DNA of 64,000 nucleotides from Peptostreptococcus equinus (GCF_027125355.1 NZ_CP114052.1:1178001-1242000); one strand, 5' to 3'; counted from the first letter of the stretch, positions 18,961 to 27,741 are shown. A program made the numbers and translations. Notes: generated from the sequence alone by a model not told the origin.

Positions 18961-20122
18961 CTTCCATCCCCAATACTTCATTATATATTTCTTTTATTTC
19001 ATTATTAACTACTCTAATATCATATTCCTTAATTGATTCAAGGTTATAATCTCCCATTTTGACTCTTAAATCTAGATTTGCAGACAATTTATCTATTAGT
19101 ATAGCTAGATTATTAGTATCACAAGCGTCAATTAAATATCCACCCATATTATTTTCTAGTAAATCAACATTTCCTCTTACTTTTGAAACAATGCAAGGCA
19201 ATCCAGCTGCCATCGCTTCCATCAAAGAACGTGGCATACCTTCTCTCATAGTTGTGAATATAAAAATATTTGATATTTTCATTAACTCTTTAACATCAGT
19301 CCTAAATCCTAAGAAATGAACTCTACTTTGTACATTTTTTTTTAGCGCAAAATTTTCTAATTCCTCTCGCTCGGGACCAACACCGCAAATTAAATAGTGA
19401 ATATCCTTATTCTGAGTTTTTGAAATTGCATCAATTGCTGTTCTATAATTCTTACCCTTTACAAGATCACCTGCAGAAATACAAATTATATCATCAATCG
19501 ATAATCCTAATTGTTTTCTTAGTAAAATTTCATCTACCTTTATATCTTTAAAATCGTCAAGAGTTATGCCTACTCCATGCACTTTATATACTTTTCCATC
19601 TTTTTTCAATTTGAATTTTTTTGCATTCTTATAATCTTCTTCGTTCATCGTTATAATAGCGTCTGTCCAGTGAGCCATTAATTGCTCTGCCCATTTTAAT
19701 ATCGTTCTATTAAAAATAGGTGCTCCTTTAAAAAAATGGAAACCATGAGCCGTATAAATAACTTTGTTTATTTTATATCTTTTCCCTGCTAATCTTCCAA
19801 TCATTCCTCCAACAGGAGTGTTACAATGAATTACCTCAACATTGTTATTTTTCAAAACTTGCTTTAAATTTTTGTAAGCAATTAAATTATCCTTAATAGC
19901 AAATATATTCCTGTAAGTATGTGAATCATACATAGCTATTGACATTTCACACTCTAATTTATCAGGTTCTGCTCTATTTGTGCCGAATATTACATCATAG
20001 CCCATTTCAGTAGCTGCTTTAATACAGGGTCTACTTACATTACTAAGCAATACTCTTTCTCTATTATTTTGTTCAAATTCAGTTGGTTTTGTGCTATTTG
20101 ATATAAACACATATCCTGCCAT
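18920..20122 (-). CDS. GT4-family glycosyltransferase (first; EpsD-like)
   Basis: This glycosyltransferase of about 400 residues resembles the EpsD/CapM group. The N-terminal half contains VEVIHCNTPVGGMIGRLAGK and IYTAHGFHFFKGAP; the donor domain has AGDLVKGKNYRTAIDAI and TTMREGMPRSLMEAMAAGLP with the E-x7-E pattern. By operon order it may add the second sugar after the initiating transferase. A GTG at 20131 is possible, but the ATG at 20122 is preferred because AAAAGGTG lies six bases before it. Its last 14 or so codons overlap the next gene, giving a charged tail (GMEDEKEKNYAYITKR). A 9-base A tract occurs at 19335-19343. Confidence 0.9.
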   Translation of the reverse strand: MAGYVFISNSTKPTEFEQNNRERVLLSNVSRPCIKAATEMGYDVIFGTNRAEPDKLECEMSIAMYDSHTYRNIFAIKDNLIAYKNLKQVLKNNNVEVIHCNTPVGGMIGRLAGKRYKINKVIYTAHGFHFFKGAPIFNRTILKWAEQLMAHWTDAIITMNEEDYKNAKKFKLKKDGKVYKVHGVGITLDDFKDIKVDEILLRKQLGLSIDDIICISAGDLVKGKNYRTAIDAISKTQNKDIHYLICGVGPEREELENFALKKNVQSRVHFLGFRTDVKELMKISNIFIFTTMREGMPRSLMEAMAAGLPCIVSKVRGNVDLLENNMGGYLIDACDTNNLAILIDKLSANLDLRVKMGDYNLESIKEYDIRVVNNEIKEIYNEVLGMEDEKEKNYAYITKR

Positions 20123-20154
20123 ATTTATCACCTTTTATTCTATTTTTATGCATT

Positions 20155-21351
20155 TTATTCAATTGTTATTTTTATTTTATCTATGGCTTCAATGCAATTA
20201 TTTATTGCCATATCAATATTTTCATTTTGCGAAATTACAAATCCCATCCTAGAAGAACTACTATTGATTTCAGTGATTTCTTCTCCAATATTATATACTA
20301 GATTAATTTGCTTAATCCCAGCTATATTTTTAGCTGTCTCAATTCCTTCTATATTTTTAATTTTACCTGCCTTTTGATTAAAATATCTAATCGCTGATGC
20401 CTTATAAAATTTTGAAGTTATATCAGGTTTTTCTCCAATTGCAATCTTGATACAGGATTCAACGATATTTATACCTGTAGATAGTGGTACTAGGTGAGTT
20501 GCAATATTATCTCCACCCAGCCTTGCGCCTAGTTCTACAATTTTGGGTCCATCTTCTGTGACAATTATTTCTGTATGAGAAGGTCCATTTTTTATGCCTA
20601 TTGCTTTATTAGCTTTAATTGCCACATTAGCAATATCTTGTGCAATTTTTTTACTAAGTTTAGTGGGTTGGCTGTGTCCTATCTCAACAAAGTGAGGAGC
20701 ACCTGTTGTAAGTTTATCAGTTATTTGTATAACATTACATACACCATCCACAGATAACGTTTCTACACTTACTTCAAATCCTTCCATATATTCTTCAACC
20801 ATTACATCACCTACATGTGAGTACTTTTTACTATATTCATATGCATATTTTAGTTCATCAATATTTTCAAATGAGCTTATTTTAAAAATACCCCTACTTC
20901 CGGAGCTATCTACTGGTTTAACAATAAATGGCAAGGTCATATTCTTAACCACATCTATATACTCTTGCTCAGTAGATACTTTATAAAAAATTGGAATAGG
21001 TACACCATGTTTTTTTAATGCGTTTCTCATTTCATACTTATTGGTAGCTTTTAAGGCTGTATTCTCATCAATTCCTATTAAATTTAATTCCTTAGTTACT
21101 TTTGCAACAGATCTCATAGGTAAGTCTGTTGCCAATGTCATTATTCCATCTATTTTATGTTTTTTAGCAGCCATTAAAATTGCCGGAATATCATTTGTAC
21201 TTATAATTTCTTTTTTTATACCCTCAATTTTAAATCCAATTGCTTGTGGATTCATATCTACTACTATCGTATCTAAACCTAATTCAATAGCATTTATTAT
21301 TGCTGGCAATTGCAAGATGCTTGCTCCTAAAATCATTAATTTCTTTTTCAT
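20155..21351 (-). CDS. ATP-grasp ligase in the polysaccharide operon
   Basis: This 398-residue protein has the ATP-grasp fold of the carbamoyl-phosphate-synthase/biotin-carboxylase type. A Rossmann-like N-terminal domain (KLMILGASILQLPAI) is followed by the ATP-grasp core: LPFIVKPVDSSGSRGI (Lys and glycine loop, about 135-150), VMVEEYMEGFEVSVETL (about 190-206) and the Mg-binding KIVELGARLGGDNIATHL (about 268-285). Such enzymes form an amide or thioester from a carboxylate by way of an acyl phosphate. In this operon it could attach an amino acid or other carboxylate to an amino sugar, but the substrates are unknown. The start has TGAGGAG. Confidence 0.82.
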   Translation of the reverse strand: MKKKLMILGASILQLPAIINAIELGLDTIVVDMNPQAIGFKIEGIKKEIISTNDIPAILMAAKKHKIDGIMTLATDLPMRSVAKVTKELNLIGIDENTALKATNKYEMRNALKKHGVPIPIFYKVSTEQEYIDVVKNMTLPFIVKPVDSSGSRGIFKISSFENIDELKYAYEYSKKYSHVGDVMVEEYMEGFEVSVETLSVDGVCNVIQITDKLTTGAPHFVEIGHSQPTKLSKKIAQDIANVAIKANKAIGIKNGPSHTEIIVTEDGPKIVELGARLGGDNIATHLVPLSTGINIVESCIKIAIGEKPDITSKFYKASAIRYFNQKAGKIKNIEGIETAKNIAGIKQINLVYNIGEEITEINSSSSRMGFVISQNENIDMAINNCIEAIDKIKITIE

Positions 21352-21360
21352 TTATACTCC

Positions 21361-21864
21361 TCATTTTAAGAAATAAGAATACCAAAGAAGATCATAAAAT
21401 AATCCATCATCACTCAAATAAATTTGTTTTTTTAATCTAGCCTCTAGTATAAAACCATTTTTTTCAAATAATTTTATTGAGGGGATGTTATACGAAAAAA
21501 TTCTAGCGTTTACTTTATTTAACTCGTATTTTTCATTCAAATATTTAATAAATTTCTGTAATGAACGTGTACCTATGCCATTATTTTTTTTTTTACTATC
21601 TCCAATATATATATATATTTCTGCATTCTTATTATACAAATCTAACGTATTTGTACCAATAATTCCTACGGGTTTATTATTAACTTCAATTACAAATAAT
21701 AAGTTTTTTGTGTCCTTTATTTTATTTTCTATCCAAATTCTATGCTCTTCTAGACTAGGAAAACTTCTAGTTCCTATCATTTTTCTAAGATATGGATCCT
21801 TTATCCAATTATAAATTATACCTTTATAGTCTAGTGATATCTTTTTAAAAATTAAATTTTCCAT
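21361..21864 (-). CDS. GNAT-family sugar N-acetyltransferase
   Basis: This 167-residue GNAT protein resembles the PseH/RimJ group. The acetyl-CoA loop is visible as KKKNNGIGTRSLQKF (about 90-105), with the partner strand VGIIGTNTL and the C-terminal NIPSIKLFEKNGF. Next to a 4,6-dehydratase, an aminotransferase and a PglC-like transferase, it probably acetylates a UDP-4-amino-6-deoxy sugar. This is an inference. The coding strand contains a run of 11 A (21584-21594), just before the acetyl-CoA loop glycines, and (AT)7 nearby (21605-21618), so it may switch off by slippage. As sequenced the gene is intact. Confidence 0.85.
   Translation of the reverse strand: MENLIFKKISLDYKGIIYNWIKDPYLRKMIGTRSFPSLEEHRIWIENKIKDTKNLLFVIEVNNKPVGIIGTNTLDLYNKNAEIYIYIGDSKKKNNGIGTRSLQKFIKYLNEKYELNKVNARIFSYNIPSIKLFEKNGFILEARLKKQIYLSDDGLFYDLLWYSYFLK
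21584..21618. repeat. Simple-sequence tracts: T11 and (AT)7 inside the GNAT gene
   Basis: On the plus strand an uninterrupted run of 11 T (21584-21594) lies ten bases from seven AT dinucleotides (21605-21618). No other coding homopolymer that I found in the locus exceeds nine bases. A one-base change in the run would shift the frame. Confidence 0.9.
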
Positions 21865-21874
21865 ATTTCACCTA

Positions 21875-22465
21875 CTAACTAATATTAATATTATTTCTTC
21901 TAACTACTGAGCAAATAGTTTTTAAAAAAATTTTAATGTCCATAAAAAAAGTTAAATTTTCTAAATAATAAATATCATTAATATATTTTTCTATAGTGTC
22001 AACTGAATTCCTATAATAAGCCTGATTATATCCTGTTATCCCAGGCTTAACATCTAGCCTTCTTTTTTCTAATTCACTAAGTTTGTCATATTTTACTGTA
22101 GGCAAGTTTGGTCTCGGTCCTATAACGCTCATATCTCCCAATAAAACATTAATAAACTGTGGTAATTCGTCTAAAGATGTTTTTCTAATAAATTTTCCCA
22201 CATTTGTAACTCTCTCATCTGTTTCAGCATTAAAAGTTGATCCATCATTATTTCTTATATCAGGAGCATTAACTTTCATTGACCTTAATTTAAACATCTT
22301 AAATGTTTTACCATTTTTACCTATTCTTTCTGAATTATAAAATATGGGACCTTTATCATTCATATATATAATTGGTCCTACAAGTATTATTGTAATAAAT
22401 ATAAACGGAATAGCTAAAATAGAAATTAAAATATCTATCACTCTCTTTAAAAAAAATTTATACAT
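21875..22465 (-). CDS. Initiating sugar-phosphate transferase (PglC-like monotopic PGT)
   Basis: This enzyme of about 196 residues moves a phospho-sugar from its UDP donor to undecaprenyl phosphate, the first membrane step of repeat-unit assembly. An N-terminal hydrophobic segment (about 5-30) and an amphipathic start are followed by FKMFKLRSM, the catalytic Asp-Glu pair in SLDELPQFINVLLGDMSVIGPRP, and VKPGITGYNQAY. The short form without an extra N-terminal membrane domain matches PglC rather than WcaJ/WbaP. An ATG at 22477 exists, but GGAGG falls inside that reading, so the start at 22465 with five-base spacing is preferred. Confidence 0.92.
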   Translation of the reverse strand: MYKFFLKRVIDILISILAIPFIFITIILVGPIIYMNDKGPIFYNSERIGKNGKTFKMFKLRSMKVNAPDIRNNDGSTFNAETDERVTNVGKFIRKTSLDELPQFINVLLGDMSVIGPRPNLPTVKYDKLSELEKRRLDVKPGITGYNQAYYRNSVDTIEKYINDIYYLENLTFFMDIKIFLKTICSVVRRNNINIS

Positions 22466-22479
22466 TCTATCCTCCATGA

Positions 22480-23730
22480 CTACAGATATTCTTTTACTAT
22501 TTCACTAAAGTTAAGTATAACATATTCTATATCTTTATCACTTAGTTTAGTGTGCAATGGCAAACTAACTAAGTTCTTATAATAGTCAAAAGCATTCGGA
22601 AAATTTTTAATATCCCATCCCATATTTTTATATGCACTCATCATAGGTAATGGTTTATAATGTACATTAGTAGATATACCTTTTTCAGCAAGTTTAATAA
22701 TAATTTCGTTTCTCTGTTTTTCATTTATATTTGGTATGCGAGTTAAATATAAATGTCCAGAAGATTGACTATTACATGTATAGTGTTTTAAATACGTTAC
22801 TCCTAACTCATCACACATATTATCATATTTTGAAATTATGTTATTTCTTTTTTCTAATAATTCCGAATACCTATCAAACTGTCTTATACCCAGAGATGCC
22901 ATTATGTCTGTCATATTACATTTATACCAAGCACCAATTATATCATATTCCCATGCACCAATTTGTGTCTTTGTTAATGCATCTTTTGATTGTCCATGTA
23001 AACTATACAATTGATATTGATTATATAGTTCTTCATTGTCAATACCTTCAATATCCTTCCAAGTAGAAGCTCCACCCTCGGCAGTAGTGAAATTTTTAAC
23101 TGCATGAAATGAAAAACTTGTGAAATCTGCAATCGAACCAGATTTTTTGCCTTCCTTTATAGCTCCAAGTGAATGTGCCGCATCAGCAAATACTAATATT
23201 CTGTTTAGTTTCTGTTGAATTCTAGCACCTAAACTATTGCCTTCTTTAGCTTTGAACAAATGTTTTTTCTTTTCTACAATTGAATATATTTTATCATAAT
23301 CAGCAATTACACCGCCTATATCAACCGCTACTATAGCCTTAGTATTTTTCGTTATTACTTCTTCCAACTTGCTATAGTCCATTTCAGTACTATCTTTTTT
23401 ATTATCAACAAATATAATTCTTGCACCACAATGTATAACAGCTGAGGCAGTAGCAGTATAAGTATACGCTGGAACTATTACTTCGTCACCAGGACCTATA
23501 CCACATATTTTTAAATTTAATTCTTCACATGCAGTAGCCGAATTTAAGCAAACAGTCTTAGACGTATTACAAAAATTTGCCAATATTTTTTCGAGTTCCT
23601 TTGTCTTTGGACCAGTTGTAATCCAGCCAGATTTTAAAGTTTGAATAACTTCTTCTATTTCTGAGTCAGAAATGTCAGGAGGACTAAAGGGTATATTTCT
23701 TATTTCTTTTTCACTACATTTTTTTATCAT
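22480..23730 (-). CDS. DegT/DnrJ/EryC1/StrS aminotransferase
   Basis: This 416-residue PLP-dependent sugar aminotransferase has the family layout: a substrate loop near SGWITTGPKTKELEK, a PLP-phosphate site around NSATACEELNL, an aspartate in VFADAAHSLGA, and the Schiff-base lysine in SFHAVKNFTTAEGG (about 217). It should convert a UDP-4-keto-6-deoxy sugar into the 4-amino sugar using glutamate. It sits between the membrane dehydratase gene and the initiating transferase gene, which fits a PglE-like role. It is somewhat longer than the usual 370-400 residues because of an insert near 150-175. The stop is two bases before the next possible start. Confidence 0.92.
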   Translation of the reverse strand: MIKKCSEKEIRNIPFSPPDISDSEIEEVIQTLKSGWITTGPKTKELEKILANFCNTSKTVCLNSATACEELNLKICGIGPGDEVIVPAYTYTATASAVIHCGARIIFVDNKKDSTEMDYSKLEEVITKNTKAIVAVDIGGVIADYDKIYSIVEKKKHLFKAKEGNSLGARIQQKLNRILVFADAAHSLGAIKEGKKSGSIADFTSFSFHAVKNFTTAEGGASTWKDIEGIDNEELYNQYQLYSLHGQSKDALTKTQIGAWEYDIIGAWYKCNMTDIMASLGIRQFDRYSELLEKRNNIISKYDNMCDELGVTYLKHYTCNSQSSGHLYLTRIPNINEKQRNEIIIKLAEKGISTNVHYKPLPMMSAYKNMGWDIKNFPNAFDYYKNLVSLPLHTKLSDKDIEYVILNFSEIVKEYL

Positions 23731-23754
23731 CTAACTAGTCTCCTTTATTATCTT

Positions 23755-25794
23755 TTATGCATTGTATGTATTTACCATTTCTTTCATTAATACTTTAAAT
23801 TGCTTGTTGTATAAAGTATCAAAATTTGTGTCATCTATTAATATTCCACCGTCTAAATCCATTAACTCTTTTACATTATTTATAAATTCAGTCGTATTTA
23901 TTTTTATCGGAGAAGCTATATGAATTAATTTATTTGGTGTTTTTCTCAAGCCTTCTTCTGCCATCAATTTTTCTTCAAACAGCTTTTCACCTGGTCTTAG
24001 TCCTGTATATACTACATTTATGTCTACATCAGGTTTGTAGCCAGATAACTTTATTAAATTTCTCGCTAATGTATCTATTTTTACAGGTTCTCCCATATCC
24101 AATACAAATATTTCGCCGTTTTTTGCATATATTCCTGCTTGAAGAACCAATGATACAGCTTCTGGAATGGTCATAAAGTATCTAATAATTTCTGGATGCG
24201 TAACTGTTACTGGTCCACCTTCTTTTATTTGCTTTTTAAATACAGGTATAACAGATCCATTACTCCCTAATACATTCCCAAATCTTACTGCAACAAAATT
24301 TGTTTTTATATTCCTATTCAATAACTCACTAATCTCACAATTAAAAGGATTAGGTAACTCATTTAACTTATAATTTTTAATATAATTATCAAATGTTTGA
24401 ATAATCATTTCACACATTCGCTTACTTGCTCCCATTATGTTTGTTGGATTAACAGCTTTATCAGTACTTATTAATACAAATTTTTCACATCCATAAAGCA
24501 TTGCTGCAAAAGCAGTTTTATATGTACCTAATACATTATTTTTAATTGCTTCTAATGGACTATCTTCCATTAACGGTACATGTTTATGGGCCGCTGCATG
24601 ATAAACTATATTAGGTCTATATTTTTTAAATATTGATAAAAGTCTGTTTCCGTCTCTCACAGAGCCAATCACAACCTTTATATTTATATATGCATATTTT
24701 CTTTTTAATTCTTGTTCAATTTCATATGCATTATTCTCATAAATATCAAAAATAACAAGTGTTTTTGGATTATTAGTTGCTACCTGTCTACACAACTCAC
24801 TACCTATAGATCCACCCCCACCTGTCACAAGTACAGTTTTATTTGATATGAAATCAGAAATTCCCTTATTATCTATTAGTATCGCTTCCCTTTCAAGTAA
24901 ATCTTCAATTGAAACTTCTTTCATTGCATTTATACTTACTTCACCTTTCATAAGTTGATACATTCCTGGTAAATTCTTAAGTTCGCAACCTGTTTCTTTG
25001 CATATGTTCAAAATATTTCTTTTAGTCTCAACACTAGAACTAGGTATGGCATAATATATTTTTTTTATATTATAGTGCTTGGCTGACTCAATTATTGAAT
25101 TTCTTCCCCCAACTATTGGTATCCCATCTATTAATCTATTCCACTTATTTGAGTTATCATCAATAATACAAACTATTTTTTCATTTAAATTATTATGGGA
25201 GTTTAAATCTCTAAGAATCATTTGTCCTGCTGTTCCTGCTCCTATTAACATAGACTTAATTACAATATTATCATCGTTTTTTATCCATCTGCTTTTTTCA
25301 AGCAAAATAAATCTATATGAGAACCTTACACCTATCACAAAGAAAAACTGTAACATAGATCCAAATATATAATATGATACAGGCATTCTGTTAAAACTAG
25401 ATTCACTTAAGTATGTAAAAAATATAATACCAAATAATATATTAAATATAAATGTTATAATTGACGATAGTGATACTCTATTAAGTTCACTAAAGCTAGC
25501 AAATTGCCATACACTATTGTATAGCTTAAATAAATAAAAAACTACTATTGAAAATATTATATATATTGGAATGAATTTTAAATACATAGTTATATATCCA
25601 CTAGGTATTCTTGCAAATTCACAATCGAACCTAATCCATAGTGCTAGAAAAAAAGACATCAATATTGCCAGAATGTCATATATTAATAAATATAAGCTAA
25701 TTATTTTCCAATGTTTTATTTTTTTATTTGATTCCTTATTATTGATTAAAGCGCCCTTACCAATCCCTTTATTATATTCCTTATTTTTATTCAT
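23755..25794 (-). CDS. Membrane NDP-sugar 4,6-dehydratase (PglF/CapD type)
   Basis: This 679-residue protein has four transmembrane helices (about 30-165), a Rossmann-like middle domain (about 175-300, MLIGAGTAGQMILRDL) and a C-terminal extended SDR domain (about 320-625). The NAD site is VLVTGGGGSIGSELCRQ, and the catalytic region reads LISTDKAVNPTNIMGASKRM, with methionine in place of the usual SDR tyrosine. That pattern is typical of UDP-GlcNAc 4,6-dehydratases of the PglF/CapD group. The likely product is a UDP-4-keto-6-deoxy-HexNAc for the aminotransferase encoded 24 bases downstream. The start has GGGGAG. Confidence 0.93.
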   Translation of the reverse strand: MNKNKEYNKGIGKGALINNKESNKKIKHWKIISLYLLIYDILAILMSFFLALWIRFDCEFARIPSGYITMYLKFIPIYIIFSIVVFYLFKLYNSVWQFASFSELNRVSLSSIITFIFNILFGIIFFTYLSESSFNRMPVSYYIFGSMLQFFFVIGVRFSYRFILLEKSRWIKNDDNIVIKSMLIGAGTAGQMILRDLNSHNNLNEKIVCIIDDNSNKWNRLIDGIPIVGGRNSIIESAKHYNIKKIYYAIPSSSVETKRNILNICKETGCELKNLPGMYQLMKGEVSINAMKEVSIEDLLEREAILIDNKGISDFISNKTVLVTGGGGSIGSELCRQVATNNPKTLVIFDIYENNAYEIEQELKRKYAYINIKVVIGSVRDGNRLLSIFKKYRPNIVYHAAAHKHVPLMEDSPLEAIKNNVLGTYKTAFAAMLYGCEKFVLISTDKAVNPTNIMGASKRMCEMIIQTFDNYIKNYKLNELPNPFNCEISELLNRNIKTNFVAVRFGNVLGSNGSVIPVFKKQIKEGGPVTVTHPEIIRYFMTIPEAVSLVLQAGIYAKNGEIFVLDMGEPVKIDTLARNLIKLSGYKPDVDINVVYTGLRPGEKLFEEKLMAEEGLRKTPNKLIHIASPIKINTTEFINNVKELMDLDGGILIDDTNFDTLYNKQFKVLMKEMVNTYNA

Positions 25795-25818
25795 AACGGC
25801 TCCCCTTATTCAATTCAT

Positions 25819-26643
25819 CTATCTCTTTCTAAATATTGAAAAAATAGATTTCTTACTTTTCATTTTTTCTTCTTCATTATTTATTTTAACTAAATCTATA
25901 TCAAACTCGATATTTTCATTATTTAAAATTTTCATTGGGTTTATATATACTATTTCATTAAAATCTTCTTCAGATAACAAAGTCTTTAATTTTTCAAACT
26001 CTTTACTTACTATAGGTTTTCTCCAAGTTGATGTATGTGCGTCTGTACCTACAAAAGAAACCATCTTAGATTTAATGAGTTTTATTACTGTTCTATGCAC
26101 TCCACTATTTTTATCTTTAGAAAGACTGGACAAATTAATCTGTATCAATGCACCATAAGATAGCAAATCATACAGGTAATTTATGTCCTCTTGTGCGTAA
26201 ACATATCTTTCTGCGTGAGCGATAATTGGTATATATCCATTTCTTTTTAAATCATATACTAGTTCTTGGACGCCTCTAAATCTACCCAAGAATGGTAATT
26301 CGAGTAATACATAGTCGCTATTTGCAAGTGTATTAATCTTCTTATTATTTAAGAGTTTCATTACATCACAATCTACAAATATTTCATTACCCCTATAAAG
26401 TTTAAAATCAATATTTCTTAGTTTTATTGCTTTTTGGAGTAAATCAAATGATTTATCATATATTTGTCCGCATACTTCATATTTTTTTTCATAATAATGT
26501 GATGTTAGTATTGCTCCACAATATCCTTGACTGATGTACATATCAATCATTTCTAATGATTCTTCAATGCTCTCAGAACCATCGTCCACGCCTGGCAACA
26601 AGTGACAGTGCGTGTCGATTATTCCTCTGTATTCCCTATCCAT
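25819..26643 (-). CDS. CpsB/YwqE-type PHP tyrosine phosphatase
   Basis: This 274-residue metal-dependent protein-tyrosine phosphatase of the PHP superfamily removes phosphate from the BY-kinase tail and so controls chain length and export. Metal-binding motifs are clear: DTHCHLLPGVDDG (about 10-22), an aspartate or glutamate cluster around YRGNEIFVDCD, IAHAERY (about 139) and VGTDAHTS (about 195). It is encoded downstream of the kinase, with a small lipoprotein gene between, and the start follows the lipoprotein stop within a few bases. A basic C-terminal tail (KMKSKKSIFSIFRKR) may bind the membrane. Confidence 0.93.
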   Translation of the reverse strand: MDREYRGIIDTHCHLLPGVDDGSESIEESLEMIDMYISQGYCGAILTSHYYEKKYEVCGQIYDKSFDLLQKAIKLRNIDFKLYRGNEIFVDCDVMKLLNNKKINTLANSDYVLLELPFLGRFRGVQELVYDLKRNGYIPIIAHAERYVYAQEDINYLYDLLSYGALIQINLSSLSKDKNSGVHRTVIKLIKSKMVSFVGTDAHTSTWRKPIVSKEFEKLKTLLSEEDFNEIVYINPMKILNNENIEFDIDLVKINNEEEKMKSKKSIFSIFRKR

Positions 26644-26648
26644 ATATT

Positions 26649-27050
26649 TTATTCCTCAATGTTCAAAAAACTATATAGTGTATAGCCCTCTTGTCCATCC
26701 ACATCTATTTTAGCCCATTTCGTACCTTCTACAGTTTCAGTAGAAAGTAATTTTACTTTTTGATCTTTGTTTAGAGATGAAATTAATTCACCATCTTTTG
26801 ACGCTTCTTTTCTAAAATTTGCAGTTTCAACTGATATCACTGCATTTTTTTGTTTTTCCTCGCTATTACTATCTTTCTTATCCTTATTTTCACTTTTATT
26901 AGAAGTTGATATACTGCCTTCCTTACTGTTTGCTTCTTTTGCGCTTGTTTTCATACCTCTCTCTTCTAGAGAAATATATTTTTCTTCCTTTGCACAACCA
27001 GTAAATAATAAACTCGCTACTATAAAAGAAAAAAGTACTTTTTTATTCAT
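26649..27050 (-). CDS. Small lipoprotein with SH3-like domain
   Basis: This 133-residue exported protein has a lipoprotein signal (MNKKVLFSFIVASLLFTGCA; lipobox LFTGC, lipidated Cys19), a charged Ser/Lys/Glu-rich linker (about 20-70) and one bacterial SH3 (SH3_3) domain (about 72-133, with ISVETANFRKEASKDGELI and WAKIDVDGQEGYTLYSFL). SH3_3 domains usually bind peptidoglycan or wall proteins. It is encoded between the BY-kinase and its phosphatase, which is not the usual arrangement of capsule loci. It might link the assembly machine to the wall, but no function is proven. Terminal residues look complete. Confidence 0.8.
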   Translation of the reverse strand: MNKKVLFSFIVASLLFTGCAKEEKYISLEERGMKTSAKEANSKEGSISTSNKSENKDKKDSNSEEKQKNAVISVETANFRKEASKDGELISSLNKDQKVKLLSTETVEGTKWAKIDVDGQEGYTLYSFLNIEE

Positions 27051-27069
27051 TCCTTACTCCTTTCAAATA

Positions 27070-27741
27070 TTACTTACCGTCGTTCCCGTATCCATATTTA
27101 TTATTTTTAGCTACTGGAACTCTATTAAATACCATACCAACAATATTTGCACCTACATTTTTGAGATTTTTAATAGCATCATTAATACTTGATTTTTTAG
27201 TCTTTTCATGACTGACAACCATTACCACTCCATCTACTATTCTTGATAGTACAGCAGCATCAGTAAGTATTCCTACTGGAGGTGTATCCAATATTACCAT
27301 ATCATAGTTCCTTTTAGCTACTTCAATGAAATCTTTCATTCTATTTGTCGAAAGCAACTCTGCTGGATTAGGTGGTTTTGTACCTGATAATATTAATTCA
27401 AGGCTAGGTATTTTTTTGTCATGCATAATAATATCTTCTAATCTAGATTCTCTAACTAGATAATTTGTAATTCCTCTTGGGTTGGTATTGCCTGATACTT
27501 TGGCTATACTAGGATTTCTTAAATCACAATCTATTAGCAACACCTTTGAACCATTTTCTGCCATTGATCTAGCCAAGTTTACAGATACAGTTGATTTACC
27601 ATCCGCTGGTTCAGCTGAAGTAATCAAGATTGCTTTCATATTTCCGTCTATAGATGAAAAAGAAAGGTTAGTTCTAAGAGTACGTATAGCTTCTCCTAAC
27701 ATTGATGTATTACTATAATAATTTTTCAATTTTTTATTCAT
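27070..27741 (-). CDS. Tyrosine-protein kinase (BY-kinase, CpsD/YwqD type)
   Basis: This 223-residue cytoplasmic BY-kinase has the modified Walker A SAEPADGKSTVSVNLA (about 43-58), the Walker A' region VLLIDCDLRNPS (about 69-80) and Walker B VILDTPPVG (about 143). The N-terminal start contains EAIRTLRTNLSF, as in CapB/CpsD. It is activated by the Wzz-like membrane partner encoded just upstream; their genes overlap as TAATG. The C-terminal autophosphorylation cluster is very short, with only two tyrosines in KYGYGNDGK, so control by phosphorylation may be simpler than in relatives with four or more. Confidence 0.93.
   Translation of the reverse strand: MNKKLKNYYSNTSMLGEAIRTLRTNLSFSSIDGNMKAILITSAEPADGKSTVSVNLARSMAENGSKVLLIDCDLRNPSIAKVSGNTNPRGITNYLVRESRLEDIIMHDKKIPSLELILSGTKPPNPAELLSTNRMKDFIEVAKRNYDMVILDTPPVGILTDAAVLSRIVDGVVMVVSHEKTKKSSINDAIKNLKNVGANIVGMVFNRVPVAKNNKYGYGNDGK

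Noticed and set aside
25571..26158. Plus-strand open frame of 195 codons opposite the phosphatase and dehydratase genes
   Set aside because: Its hydrophobic translation is the complement of Lys/Asn-rich codons; both sense genes have intact catalytic motifs.
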